Source: Bradyrhizobium septentrionale | Lineage (GTDB): Bacteria; Pseudomonadota; Alphaproteobacteria; Rhizobiales; Xanthobacteraceae | NCBI RefSeq assembly: GCF_011516645.4 | Contig: NZ_CP088285.1 | Span: forward strand, 4,110,501-4,174,500 | DNA length: 64,000 bases | Direction of reading: 5' to 3' | Shown: piece after piece, positions 56,906-64,000 of the stretch | Numbering within the stretch: the stretch's first letter is position 1 | Layout: each line of letters begins with the position of its first letter | Program-made: the position numbers and the translations under genes | The notes under the pieces: generated by a model | Told to the model about the DNA's origin: nothing | Database searches by the model: none | What the model saw: the letters and a program-made list of their open reading frames with translations, nothing else

Positions 56906-57753
56906 ACGGTCATATCGAGCCGATGGTCGGCCGCTACGTTCACGTCGAGATCGGCGGCGAACTGCACCGGATCTATTTCGAGGAGAACGGCAAGGGCATT
57001 CCGCTGGTCTGCCTGCACACCGCGGGCGCCGACGCGCGGCAGTGGCGGCATCTGCTCGCGGACGCGCAATTTGCCGAAAATTTCCGCATCATTGCCTTCG
57101 ATATGCCCTGGCATGGCAAGTCGAATCCGCCGATGAGCTGGACCGGCGATGATGAATACCAGCTCACCACGGCGCGCTACACCGAGACCATCCGCGCCTT
57201 CTGCCGTGCGCTGCGGCTGGAGAAGCCCGTCGTGATGGGCTGCTCGATCGGCGGCCGCATCGTGCTCAACCTCGCGATCGAGCATGCCGCCGAATTCCGC
57301 GCCCTGATCGGGCTCGAGGCCGCCGATTTCCAGGCGCCGTGGTATGATACGAACTGGCTCAACCGCCCGGACGTTCACGGCGGCGAAGTCTGCGCCGCGC
57401 TGGTGTCGGGGCTGATTGCCCCGCAGAGCCCGCAGCCTGCGCGGATGGAAACGCTGTGGGCCTACAAGCAGGGCGGCCCCGGCGTGTTCAAGGGCGACCT
57501 GTATTTCTACCGTGTCGATGGCGACCTGCGCGGTCGGGTCGCGTCAATCGATACTAAAGTATGCAACCTGTACCTGCTCACGGGCGAGTATGATTTCTCC
57601 TGCACGCCTGAGGACACGAGGCGGACGGCAGCGGCAATAGGGGGCGCCAGCGTTACGATCATGGAGAAGCTCGGTCATTTTCCGATGAGCGAGAATCCCG
57701 AACAGTTTCGCCGCTATATCGCACCCGTCCTCGCCGACATTCTCATGCAGTAA
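56902..57753 (+). CDS. Alpha/beta hydrolase
   Basis: 283 residues from ATG 56902. Oxyanion HTAGADARQWRHLL near residue 39, nucleophile Ser115 in GCSIGGR, acid Asp near YDFSC (about 230), and His259 in KLGHFPM. Similar proteins include haloperoxidase-like and carboxylesterase enzymes that hydrolyse ring-cleavage products. Translationally coupled to the 121-residue gene and followed 30 bp later by the gltI gene, so it may belong to a nutrient-acquisition operon. Confidence 0.88.
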   Translation: MNGHIEPMVGRYVHVEIGGELHRIYFEENGKGIPLVCLHTAGADARQWRHLLADAQFAENFRIIAFDMPWHGKSNPPMSWTGDDEYQLTTARYTETIRAFCRALRLEKPVVMGCSIGGRIVLNLAIEHAAEFRALIGLEAADFQAPWYDTNWLNRPDVHGGEVCAALVSGLIAPQSPQPARMETLWAYKQGGPGVFKGDLYFYRVDGDLRGRVASIDTKVCNLYLLTGEYDFSCTPEDTRRTAAAIGGASVTIMEKLGHFPMSENPEQFRRYIAPVLADILMQ

Positions 57754-57783
57754 ATCGATCGTTTCCACGCAAGGAGTAGACGT

Positions 57784-58701
57784 ATGACATCCAAATATCT
57801 CATCGGCTTCGCGCTCGCCGCCGCGCTTGGCGCGAGCCAGGCGCAGGCCCAGGAGCTGACCGGAACGCTGAAGAACATCAAGGACACCGGCGCGATCACG
57901 CTCGGCTACCGCGATTCCTCGATCCCGTTCTCCTATCTCGACGACAACCAGAAGCCGGTCGGCTACGCCATGGACATCTGCTACAAGATCGTCGATGCGG
58001 TGAAGAAGGAGCTGAAGCTCGACAAGCTCGAGGTCAAGCTCAACCCGGTGACCTCGGCGACGCGCATTCCGCTGATGGCCAACGGCACCGTCGACCTCGA
58101 ATGCGGCTCGACCACCAACAATGCCGAGCGGCAGAAGCAGGTCTCCTTCACCAACTCGCACTTCCTGACCGCGAGCCGCTACGTCACCAAGAAGGCGAGC
58201 AAGATTAATTCGATCGACGACCTCAAGGGCAAGACGGTGGTCTCGACCGCCGGCACCACCAACATCAAGCAGCTCACCGAGGCCAACCTCGCGCGCGGGC
58301 TGAGCGTCAACATCATCCCGGCCAAGGATCATGCCGAGGCCTTCCTGATGGTCGAGACCGATCGCGCCGCGGCCTTCGTGATGGACGACATCCTGCTCGC
58401 GAGCCTGGTCGCCGGCTCGAAGTCGCCGGACGACTACGTCATCTCCAGGGACGCGTTCTCCAAGCCGGAGCCCTACGGCATCATGCTGCGCAAGGATGAC
58501 GCGCCGTTCAAGAAGGTCGTCGATGCCGCCACCGCCGCGCTCTACACCAGCGCCGAGGGTGAGAAGATCTACGCCAAGTGGTTCAACCAGAAGATCCCGC
58601 CGAAGGGCCTGAACCTCAACGTGCCGCTCGGGCCGGAGCTGAAGAAGCAGTTCACCAAGCCGTCGGACTCACCCGATCCGGATGCGTATCTGGTCAACTG
58701 A
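57784..58701 (+). CDS. gltI: Glutamate/aspartate-type ABC transporter substrate-binding protein
   Basis: 305 residues with signal peptide (MTSKYLIGFALAAALGASQAQA, cleavage AQA-QE). Periplasmic solute-binding family 3: GAITLGYRDSSIPFSYLDDN, then PVGYAMDICYKI, and later AAAFVMDDILLASLVA. Ligand is probably an acidic amino acid (GltI/DEBP type); the transaminase downstream would act on amino acids. AAGGAGTAGACGT lies ahead. Two hairpins follow the stop, which would leave more binding protein than permease. Confidence 0.92.
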   Translation: MTSKYLIGFALAAALGASQAQAQELTGTLKNIKDTGAITLGYRDSSIPFSYLDDNQKPVGYAMDICYKIVDAVKKELKLDKLEVKLNPVTSATRIPLMANGTVDLECGSTTNNAERQKQVSFTNSHFLTASRYVTKKASKINSIDDLKGKTVVSTAGTTNIKQLTEANLARGLSVNIIPAKDHAEAFLMVETDRAAAFVMDDILLASLVAGSKSPDDYVISRDAFSKPEPYGIMLRKDDAPFKKVVDAATAALYTSAEGEKIYAKWFNQKIPPKGLNLNVPLGPELKKQFTKPSDSPDPDAYLVN

Positions 58702-58716
58702 TCATACGCTGCGTTT

Positions 58717-58742
58717 GACCCGTCGCCTCTCGGCGGCGGGTC
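58717..58742 (+). other. Intercistronic hairpin 1 after gltI
   Basis: GACCCGTCGCC and GGCGGCGGGTC pair around TCTC with one G.T wobble position. It begins 16 bp after the gltI stop and, with the next hairpin, may stabilise the gltI mRNA end. Confidence 0.55.
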
Positions 58743-58755
58743 CTGAGAGTTAAGT

Positions 58756-58792
58756 ATGTCCGGCCATTTTTTGGAGGAGAATGGCCGGACAT
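58756..58792 (+). other. Intercistronic hairpin 2 after gltI
   Basis: Perfect 13-bp arms ATGTCCGGCCATT (58756-58768) and AATGGCCGGACAT (58780-58792) around an 11-bp loop with GGAGGAG. There is no T run, so it is more likely a processing or stabilising stem than a strict terminator; the permease genes would otherwise be cut off. Confidence 0.65.
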
Positions 58793-58873
58793 TTGCATAG
58801 TCGCCAAGCGCGACGTAGACGCCGCGCGTGACGTCGGCGTAATGCGTGATTGGCGCGGGAGCGCGGGGGACCT

Positions 58874-59605
58874 GTGAACTACAATTGGAACTGGCACATC
58901 TTTCTCGAGCCGAACCCGATGGGGACCGGCACCTATCTCGACATGTTGCTGGCGGGACTGGTGGTCACCATCAAGGTATCGGTGCTCGCCTGGATCATCG
59001 CGCTGGTGTTCGGCTCCGTGGTCGGCGTGCTGCGCACGTTGCCGTCGAAGACGGCGTCGTGGATCGGCTTCTGCTGGGTCGAGTTCTTCCGCAACATGCC
59101 GCTGCTGGTGCAGCTGTTCCTGTGGTTCTTCGTGCTGCCTGAACTTTTGCCGAGGGCTGCCGGGCTCTGGATGAAGCAGCTGCCGAATGCGCCGTTCTGG
59201 ACCGCCGCGATCGGCGTCGGCTTCTTCATGTCGGCGCGCGTTGCAGTGCAATTGCAGGCCGGCATCGGCTCGCTGCCGCGTGGCCAGAAGCAGGCTGCAA
59301 CCGCGCTGGGTCTCACCACGCTGCAGACCTATCGCTACGTGCTGCTGCCGATGGCGTTCCGCATCATCCTGCCGCCGCTGACCTCCGAATTCCTCAACAC
59401 CATCAAGAACAGCGCGGTCGCCATCACCATCGGCCTGATCGAGCTGACCGGCCAGGCCCGTTCGATGCAGGAATTTTCCTTCCAGGTATTCGAGGCCTTC
59501 ACGGCGGCCACCGTGCTCTATCTTCTCCTCAATTTCGTCGTGGTGACCGCGATGCGCTACCTCGAGCGCTACGTCGCGATCCCCGGCTACATCGCGGGGA
59601 AATGA
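58874..59605 (+). CDS. gltJ: Amino-acid ABC transporter permease, GltJ type
   Basis: 243 residues from GTG 58874 (GGGGGACCT ahead). Hydrophobic permease with five or six helices, HisM-type: the cytoplasmic EAA-like loop is QKQAATALGLTTLQTYRYVL at about 143-162. N-terminal YNWNWHIFL resembles GltJ. Overlaps gltK by 4 bp. The GTG start is the best supported; no closer ATG has a ribosome site. Confidence 0.9.
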   Translation: MNYNWNWHIFLEPNPMGTGTYLDMLLAGLVVTIKVSVLAWIIALVFGSVVGVLRTLPSKTASWIGFCWVEFFRNMPLLVQLFLWFFVLPELLPRAAGLWMKQLPNAPFWTAAIGVGFFMSARVAVQLQAGIGSLPRGQKQAATALGLTTLQTYRYVLLPMAFRIILPPLTSEFLNTIKNSAVAITIGLIELTGQARSMQEFSFQVFEAFTAATVLYLLLNFVVVTAMRYLERYVAIPGYIAGK

Positions 59606-60300
59606 CGATGCTCGGCAGTTTCGATTTCGACGTCATCCGCCGATCATTGCCCTATCTGTTCCTCGAGGGAATGCGCTTCACGCTGACCCTGACGGCGCTT
59701 GCCGCGTTCGGCGGCCTCGTGTTCGGCACCCTGATCGCCCTGATGCGATTGTCAGGCTACAAGGTGCTCGGGCGCATCGCCGGCTTCTATGTCGACTTCA
59801 TTCGCTCGCTGCCGCTGGTGCTGGTGATCTTCTGGTTCTACTTCCTGGTCCCCTATATCGGGCAGTGGGTGACCGGTGCGTCGCGGCCTATCACGGTCGG
59901 CGCGTTCGCCTCGTCGCTGATCACCTTCATCATCTTCGAGGCAGCCTATTTCTCCGAGATCATGCGCGCCGGCATCCAGTCGATCTCGCGCGGCCAGCCG
60001 GCCGCCGCCAACGCGCTCGGCCTGACCTACAGCCAGACCATGCGCTACGTCGTGCTGCCGCAGGCGTTCCGCAACATGCTGCCGGTGCTGCTGACGCAGA
60101 CCATCGTGCTGTTCCAGGACACCTCGCTGGTCTACGTGCTGTCGATCCCGGATTTCCTCGGCGCCGCCAGCAAGGTTGCGCAGCGCGACGGCCGTCTGGT
60201 CGAAATGTACCTGTTCGCCGCGCTGGTCTACTTCGTCGTTTCCTGTGTCGCGTCCTTCTTCGTCCGCCGCCTGCAGGCGCGTATTGCCATTGTTCGCTGA
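59602..60300 (+). CDS. gltK: Amino-acid ABC transporter permease, GltK type
   Basis: 232 residues, hydrophobic, with the EAA-loop GQPAAANALGLTYSQTMRYV around residue 131. Forms the membrane heterodimer with GltJ (4-bp overlap). N-terminal MLGSFDFDVIRRSLPYLFLEG matches GltK-type permeases. Confidence 0.92.
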   Translation: MTMLGSFDFDVIRRSLPYLFLEGMRFTLTLTALAAFGGLVFGTLIALMRLSGYKVLGRIAGFYVDFIRSLPLVLVIFWFYFLVPYIGQWVTGASRPITVGAFASSLITFIIFEAAYFSEIMRAGIQSISRGQPAAANALGLTYSQTMRYVVLPQAFRNMLPVLLTQTIVLFQDTSLVYVLSIPDFLGAASKVAQRDGRLVEMYLFAALVYFVVSCVASFFVRRLQARIAIVR

Positions 60301-60319
60301 ACAAACAAGTTGAGCCATC

Positions 60320-61051
60320 ATGATCGAGATCAATCACGTCAACAAATGGTACGGGCCGAGCTTCCAGGCGCTGAAGGACTGCACCACCAGCGTCGCCAAG
60401 GGCGAGGTGGTGGTGGTCTGCGGCCCGTCCGGTTCGGGCAAGTCGACCCTGATCAAATGCGTCAACGCGCTGGAGCCGATCCAGGGCGGCGACATCATCC
60501 TCGACGGCATCAAGGTCAACGACCCCAAGACCGATTTGCCGAAGCTGCGCTCGCGCGTCGGCATGGTGTTCCAGCACTTCGAGCTGTTTCCGCATTTGCG
60601 GATCCTCGACAATCTCTGCCTCGCGCAGGAGAAGGTGCTGGGCCGCAAGCATGACGATGCCGTGGTCACCGGCATGAAGCTGCTCGATCGCGTCGGGCTG
60701 AAGGATCACGCCAAGAAATTCCCCGCCGAATTGTCCGGCGGCCAGCAGCAGCGCGTCGCGATCGCGCGCGCGCTTGCGATGAACCCGATCGCCATGCTGT
60801 TCGACGAGCCGACCTCGGCGCTCGATCCGGAGATGATCAGCGAAGTGCTCGACGTGATGGTCGACCTCGCCCGCGAGGGCATGACCATGATGGTCGTGAC
60901 CCACGAAATGGGGTTTGCCAACAAGGTCGCCGACCGCGTCATCTTCATGGACCGCGGCGAGATCGTCGAGGATGCCAAGAAGGTCGACTTCTTCGGCAAG
61001 CCCCGCAGCGACCGCGCGCAGAAGTTCTTGTCGAAGATCTTGCAGCATTAG
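60320..61051 (+). CDS. gltL: Amino-acid ABC transporter ATPase, GltL type
   Basis: 243 residues. Walker [10 protein letters not shown] (35-43), Q-loop [10 protein letters not shown], signature [10 protein letters not shown], Walker [16 protein letters not shown]-loop VTHEMGF. All catalytic motifs are canonical, unlike LivF in the same window. It starts 19 bp after gltK and closes the transport operon. Confidence 0.95.
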   Translation: MIEINHVNKWYGPSFQALKDCTTSVAKGEVVVVCGPSGSGKSTLIKCVNALEPIQGGDIILDGIKVNDPKTDLPKLRSRVGMVFQHFELFPHLRILDNLCLAQEKVLGRKHDDAVVTGMKLLDRVGLKDHAKKFPAELSGGQQQRVAIARALAMNPIAMLFDEPTSALDPEMISEVLDVMVDLAREGMTMMVVTHEMGFANKVADRVIFMDRGEIVEDAKKVDFFGKPRSDRAQKFLSKILQH

Positions 61052-61076
61052 GGTTGAGGCGCCGGCCCTTTCCACT

Positions 61077-61192
61077 CCGTCATTCCCCGGTGTGCAATTG
61101 CGCACCTGTTGGCGCGAGCCCGGAAGCCATACTCACGATCGTGGTTACGGATTCCGGGCCTGCGCCCTGGCGGGCGCATCCCGGAATGACGG
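61077..61192. repeat. Palindromic element, copy 2 of the 7396-7490 family
   Basis: CCGTCATTCCCCGG and CCGGAATGACGG are inverted ends, and the CCGGTGTGCAATTGCGCACCTG core equals that of copy 1 with one substitution. It also holds CGATCGTGG.../ATTCCGGGCC pieces. Lies between gltL and the transaminase gene. Confidence 0.75.
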
Positions 61193-61269
61193 AGAGAGGG
61201 TTTATCCCCGTTAACAATTTGCGTATACGAAGGCCTGAAACCTAGTCCGTCGTCCGCAGGAGAACTCGC

Positions 61270-62130
61270 GTGGAAAAGATCGCTTACGTCAACGGCTCGT
61301 TCGTGCCGCATTCCGAGGCCAAGGTCTCGGTGTTCGACCGCGGATTCCTGTTTGCCGACGGCATCTACGAGGTGGCCGCGGTGCTCGAGGGCAAGCTGAT
61401 CGACAACGCCTCGCATCTGGCGCGGCTCAAGCGTTCGGTCGGCGAGATCCAGCTCGCGCTGCCGGAGACGCTGGAGCGGATCGAGGCGATCCAGAAGGAG
61501 CTCGTTGCGCGCAACAACCTCGTCAACGGCATGGTCTATCTCGAGGTCACCCGCGGCGCAGACAAGGGACGCGACTTCCCGTTCCCAAAGGCCGACGTCA
61601 AGCCGACGCTGGTGATGTTCACCTCGGAAAAGGACATCATCAACGCGCCTTCGGCCAGGGCCGGCATCAACGTCATCACGGTGCCTGACATCCGCTGGGA
61701 GCGGCGCGACATCAAGAGCGTGGCGCTGCTGGCGCAGGTGCTGGCCAAGCAGGCAGCGGCTGCGGCCGGCGCCGGCGAGGCCTGGATGATCGAGGACGGC
61801 AAGGTCACCGAGGGCGGCTCATCCTCGTCCTTCATCGTCACCCAGGACGACGTCATCGTGACCCGGCAGAACGGCAACGAGATCCTGCCTGGCTGCACCC
61901 GCAAGGCGGTGGTCAAACTCGCCGAGGAGCGCCAGCTCCGCATCGAGGAACGTGCCTTCACGGTCGAGGAAGCGCTCGCCGCCAAGGAAGCCTTCATCAC
62001 CAGCGCTTCGGTGTTCGTGCAAGGCGTGGTCGCGATCGACGGCAAGAAGGTCGGCACCGGCAAGGTCGGCCCGATCACCGACCGCCTGCGCGAGATCTAT
62101 GTCGACTTCGCCAGGGCGACGGCGGTTTGA
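61270..62130 (+). CDS. dat: D-amino-acid transaminase (PLP fold type IV)
   Basis: 286 residues from GTG 61270 (AGGAGAACTCGC ahead). Fold type IV aminotransferase: VFDRGFLFADGIYEV near the N-terminus, PLP lysine Lys149 in WERRDIKSVALLAQ, Glu181 in VTEGGSSSSF, and GITRxx-like GCTRKAVV. Residue spacing agrees with Bacillus D-alanine transaminase (Lys145, Glu177). It interconverts D-amino acids and keto acids. It follows the ABC transporter after 218 bp with a repeat between, suggesting uptake and use of D-amino acids. Confidence 0.9.
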   Translation: MEKIAYVNGSFVPHSEAKVSVFDRGFLFADGIYEVAAVLEGKLIDNASHLARLKRSVGEIQLALPETLERIEAIQKELVARNNLVNGMVYLEVTRGADKGRDFPFPKADVKPTLVMFTSEKDIINAPSARAGINVITVPDIRWERRDIKSVALLAQVLAKQAAAAAGAGEAWMIEDGKVTEGGSSSSFIVTQDDVIVTRQNGNEILPGCTRKAVVKLAEERQLRIEERAFTVEEALAAKEAFITSASVFVQGVVAIDGKKVGTGKVGPITDRLREIYVDFARATAV

Positions 62131-62136
62131 TCCGTC

Positions 62137-62160
62137 ATTGCCGGGCTTGAACCCGGCAAT
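62137..62160 (+). terminator. Short hairpin after transaminase gene
   Basis: ATTGCCGGG and CCCGGCAAT are perfect 9-bp arms with CTTGAA loop, 6 bp after the dat stop. There is no T run; it could be part of a repeat (CGTCATTGCCGGGCTTGAAC) or a terminator. Confidence 0.6.
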
Positions 62161-62207
62161 CCATCGCGCTTCGAGTGATGGCTTGCTGCTAGCGCAAAGG
62201 CCAAACC

Positions 62208-62341
62208 CGTCACCCTGAGGTGGCCGCTTCTTCAGCGGCCCTCGAAGGGTCGACGGCCACCGGCGGGGCCGTGCATCCTTCGAGGCTCGCAAGAGCTCGC
62301 ACCTCCAGCGACAACGGCGACGCCGTTGCGCGGGGATGACG
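62208..62341. repeat. CGTCATCC...GGATGACG element, copy 4
   Basis: CGTCACCCTGAGGTGGCCGC to CGCGGGGATGACG with the same interior modules (CATCCTTCGAGGCTCGCAAG, CCTCCAGCGACAACGGCGAC) as copies 1 and 3. Fills the gap between convergent genes. Confidence 0.78.
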
Positions 62342-62362
62342 CAGAAGGGTTGCGGCCGCCCC

Positions 62363-62821
62363 TTACGCCGCGACCTTCACCTTCACCGGGTGCACCGCGC
62401 GGAAGCCGATCGCGATCCGGTTCCAGGCGTTGATGGCGCCGATCAGCGTGGTCAGGTTGACGAGCTCGCTGTCCGAGAACTGCGCGCGCACCGCTTCATA
62501 GTCGGCGTCGGGCGCGTGCGTTTCCGATACCAGCGTCAGCGCTTCGGTCCAGGCCAGCGCCGCGCGCTCGCGCTCGGAGTAGAGCGGGGATTCGCGCCAG
62601 GCGTTGAGCAGATAGAGCCGCTGCTCGGTCTCGCCGTGCTTGCGGGCGTCCTCGGTGTGCATGTTGATGCAGTAGGCGCAGCCGTTGATCTGCGATGCGC
62701 GGGTCTTGACCAGTTCGATCAGCGATTGCTCGAGACCGCTCGCGGTGATCTGGGTCTCTACCGCGACCAGCGCTTTGATCGTCTCGGGTGCGGCCTGGTA
62801 GAAATTCATGCGGGGCTTCAT
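62363..62821 (-). CDS. AhpD/carboxymuconolactone-decarboxylase-family protein
   Basis: 152 residues from ATG 62821 (AAGGAGAACGACC ahead). All-helical CMD/AhpD fold with the redox motif CAYCINMHTEDARKHGE (Cys-x-x-Cys followed by the His that activates it). This distinguishes it from the frameshifted CMD homologue at 14034, which lacks the second Cys. Likely an alkylhydroperoxidase-like antioxidant. It ends 95 bp before the efflux gene start region on the same strand. Confidence 0.9.
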   Translation of the reverse strand: MKPRMNFYQAAPETIKALVAVETQITASGLEQSLIELVKTRASQINGCAYCINMHTEDARKHGETEQRLYLLNAWRESPLYSERERAALAWTEALTLVSETHAPDADYEAVRAQFSDSELVNLTTLIGAINAWNRIAIGFRAVHPVKVKVAA

Positions 62822-62858
62822 GGTCGTTCTCCTTGGTTGGGGTTGGGGGTAAAGGCCA

Positions 62859-62912
62859 GAGCGTTTTCGAGCGAAGGGTACCGGTTCGCGTGAAGAAAAC
62901 GCGTCAAACAAG
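62859..62912. repeat. GACGCGTTTTCTTCACGCGAACCGG element, copy 3 (inverted)
   Basis: GCGTTTTCGAGCGAAGGGTA, CCGGTTCGCGTGAAGAAAAC, GCGTCAAACAAG. Same as 43865-43919 and the complement of 27323-27374. It sits between the AhpD-like and efflux genes. Confidence 0.72.
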
Positions 62913-62915
62913 AAT

Positions 62916-64000
62916 CTAGTGTGCACCGCCGCCAGCAAGCTGGCCCGGCTTCTTCAGGAAGAGTGTCGCAGCCAGCGCTATGATCAGCGCCACGCCGAGC
63001 AGATAGAAGGTGTCGCTGAAGGCGAGGATGTAGGCCTGCTTCTGCACGACGTTGCCGATCGCGGCGATGGCGCGGTGGGCGGCGGCGGCCTGATCGGCGA
63101 CGCCGTGATTCATGAAATACTGCGTCATCTGCTCGATCCGGGTGCGGGTGGCCTGCTCCAGCACCGAGACGGACTGCATCAGCACATTGGAGTGATACTG
63201 CTCGCGCTTGGTCAAGAGCGTCTGCAGCACCGCGATGCCGACGGCGCCGCCGAGGTTCCGCATCATGTTGAACAGAGCGGAGGCGGAACCGGCGTTCTCC
63301 ATCTCGATGCCCGCGGTCGCAACCGCCGACAGTGGAGCCATCACCAGGGCCTGGCCGATGGCGCGGACCACGTTGGGCCAGAACAGCTGATCGGTCGCGT
63401 AATCGTTGGTCATGAAGATGTTCATGAAGTTGGAGCCGGCGAAGACCGCAAAGCCGATGCCGATGATGATGCGGGGGTCGAAGCGCTGCATCAGCCGCGG
63501 CACCAGCGGGATCAGCAGCAGTTGCGGCAGGCCGGTCCAGGCCAGCACCATGCCGATCTGCTCGGCGTTGTAGCCCTGGATGCGCGCCAGATACTGCGGC
63601 AGGATGAACACCGAGCCGTACAGCGCGATGCCGAGCAGGAAGTTGGCCAGCATGCCGAAGCCGAAATTGCGGCGAGCGAGCAGGCGCAGATTGAGCAGCG
63701 GCTTCTCGACGGTGAATTCGACGATCAGGAACGCGACCAGCGCGACCGCGGCGATCACCGACAGGCGGACGATGAAGGGCGAGCCGAACCAGTCGTCCTT
63801 GTTGCCTTCTTCCAGCACGGTCTGCAGCGCGGCAAGGCCGATCGCCATGGTGATGATGCCGAGCCAGTCGCCCTGGCGGATCAGCGACAGCTTCATCGGG
63901 CTCGGATCGAGCGAGACGTACAGCATCCCGATCATCACGGCGCCAGGCACCAGATTGACATAGAAGATGTACTGCCAGCCCCAGTTCTCGGTCAGATAGC
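62916..64000 (-). CDS. DHA2-family (EmrB/QacA-type) efflux transporter, 5' end cut by window
   Basis: Coding reaches the right edge of the window (open frame up to base 64000, residues ENWGWQYIFYVNLVPG just before the first visible Met), so the N-terminal portion is missing. At least seven hydrophobic helices are visible. DHA2 marker RNFGFGMLANFLLGIALYG and the loop QALVMAPLSAVATAGIEMEN are typical of the 14-helix EmrB/QacA group, H+-driven drug exporters. C-terminus ends with LGVALIIALAATLFLKKPGQ. An EmrA-type adaptor would be expected upstream, outside the window. Confidence 0.88.
   Translation of the reverse strand, partial: YLTENWGWQYIFYVNLVPGAVMIGMLYVSLDPSPMKLSLIRQGDWLGIITMAIGLAALQTVLEEGNKDDWFGSPFIVRLSVIAAVALVAFLIVEFTVEKPLLNLRLLARRNFGFGMLANFLLGIALYGSVFILPQYLARIQGYNAEQIGMVLAWTGLPQLLLIPLVPRLMQRFDPRIIIGIGFAVFAGSNFMNIFMTNDYATDQLFWPNVVRAIGQALVMAPLSAVATAGIEMENAGSASALFNMMRNLGGAVGIAVLQTLLTKREQYHSNVLMQSVSVLEQATRTRIEQMTQYFMNHGVADQAAAAHRAIAAIGNVVQKQAYILAFSDTFYLLGVALIIALAATLFLKKPGQLAGGGAH

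Noticed and set aside
1..64000. tRNA, rRNA, CRISPR, prophage integrase, insertion sequence or conjugation genes
   Set aside because: I looked for cloverleaf-like, repeat-spacer and transposase/integrase signatures on both strands and found none convincing.

Overview
The window looks like a chromosomal segment of an alphaproteobacterium of the Bradyrhizobium/Rhodopseudomonas group. The signs are high GC with strong GC3 bias, several ABC uptake operons, many dehydrogenase, aldolase-type and glutathione S-transferase genes, and a dense set of dispersed palindromic intergenic repeats of the kind common in Bradyrhizobium. This assignment is inference, because no rRNA or tRNA gene is present. Both ends cut genes: a urea carboxylase lacks its 5' end on the left, and a DHA2-type efflux gene lacks its 5' end on the right.

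Layout. 1-3.1 kb: urea carboxylase. 3.2-8.7 kb: a clipped secreted protein and a complete livKHMGF uptake operon on the minus strand. 9.3-14.6 kb: a ketopantoate-reductase-like enzyme, an Rnk/GreA-like protein, a split chromate transporter with a divergent LysR gene, and a frameshifted carboxymuconolactone-decarboxylase-like gene. 14.8-16.6 kb: a GlxA-type regulator divergent from an isonitrile-hydratase-like DJ-1 protein. 17.3-22.9 kb: a co-oriented catabolic cluster of two amidohydrolases, a Rieske protein, a GST and a PNPOx-FNR-ferredoxin fusion. 23.5-25.4 kb: TetR/oxidoreductase pair with a clear operator, then a decayed FAH-family remnant. 25.6-27.3 kb: both subunits of the molybdenum storage protein. 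28-30.5 kb: small proteins, a fatty-acid desaturase and a cold-shock protein. 30.8-32.6 kb: a TetR gene divergent from a PspA-like/YiaAB-like pair, with three copies of one operator between them. 32.7-38.0 kb: a tightly coupled five-gene operon (GNAT-like, ThiF/E1-like, membrane protein, second GNAT-like, nitroreductase-like). 38-47.6 kb: zinc-ribbon protein, frameshifted DUF2478 gene, two aldehyde dehydrogenases, a peptidoglycan-binding-like protein, SDR, a short ModE-like regulator and an Old Yellow Enzyme. 47.8-55 kb: GFA protein, His/Trp-rich secreted protein, benzoylformate-decarboxylase-like enzyme, a divergent flavin monooxygenase/M20 hydrolase pair, and an IclR regulator. 55-62.1 kb: GST, an alpha/beta hydrolase pair, a GltIJKL-type amino-acid ABC transporter and a D-amino-acid transaminase. 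62.3-64 kb: AhpD-like protein and the efflux pump.

The best candidate for an undescribed system is the five-gene operon at 32718-37951. An E1-like adenylating enzyme and an FMN nitroreductase-like protein are encoded with two acetyltransferase-like proteins and a polytopic membrane protein, joined by four consecutive 4-bp ATGA overlaps. This suggests a dedicated activate/oxidise/acylate modification pathway at or near the membrane. A second theme is molybdenum: MoSto genes and an N-terminal-only ModE homologue lie within about 20 kb of each other. Third, the window carries six gene remnants or frameshifted genes, and at least ten families of intergenic repeats or hairpins, several present in two to four copies.
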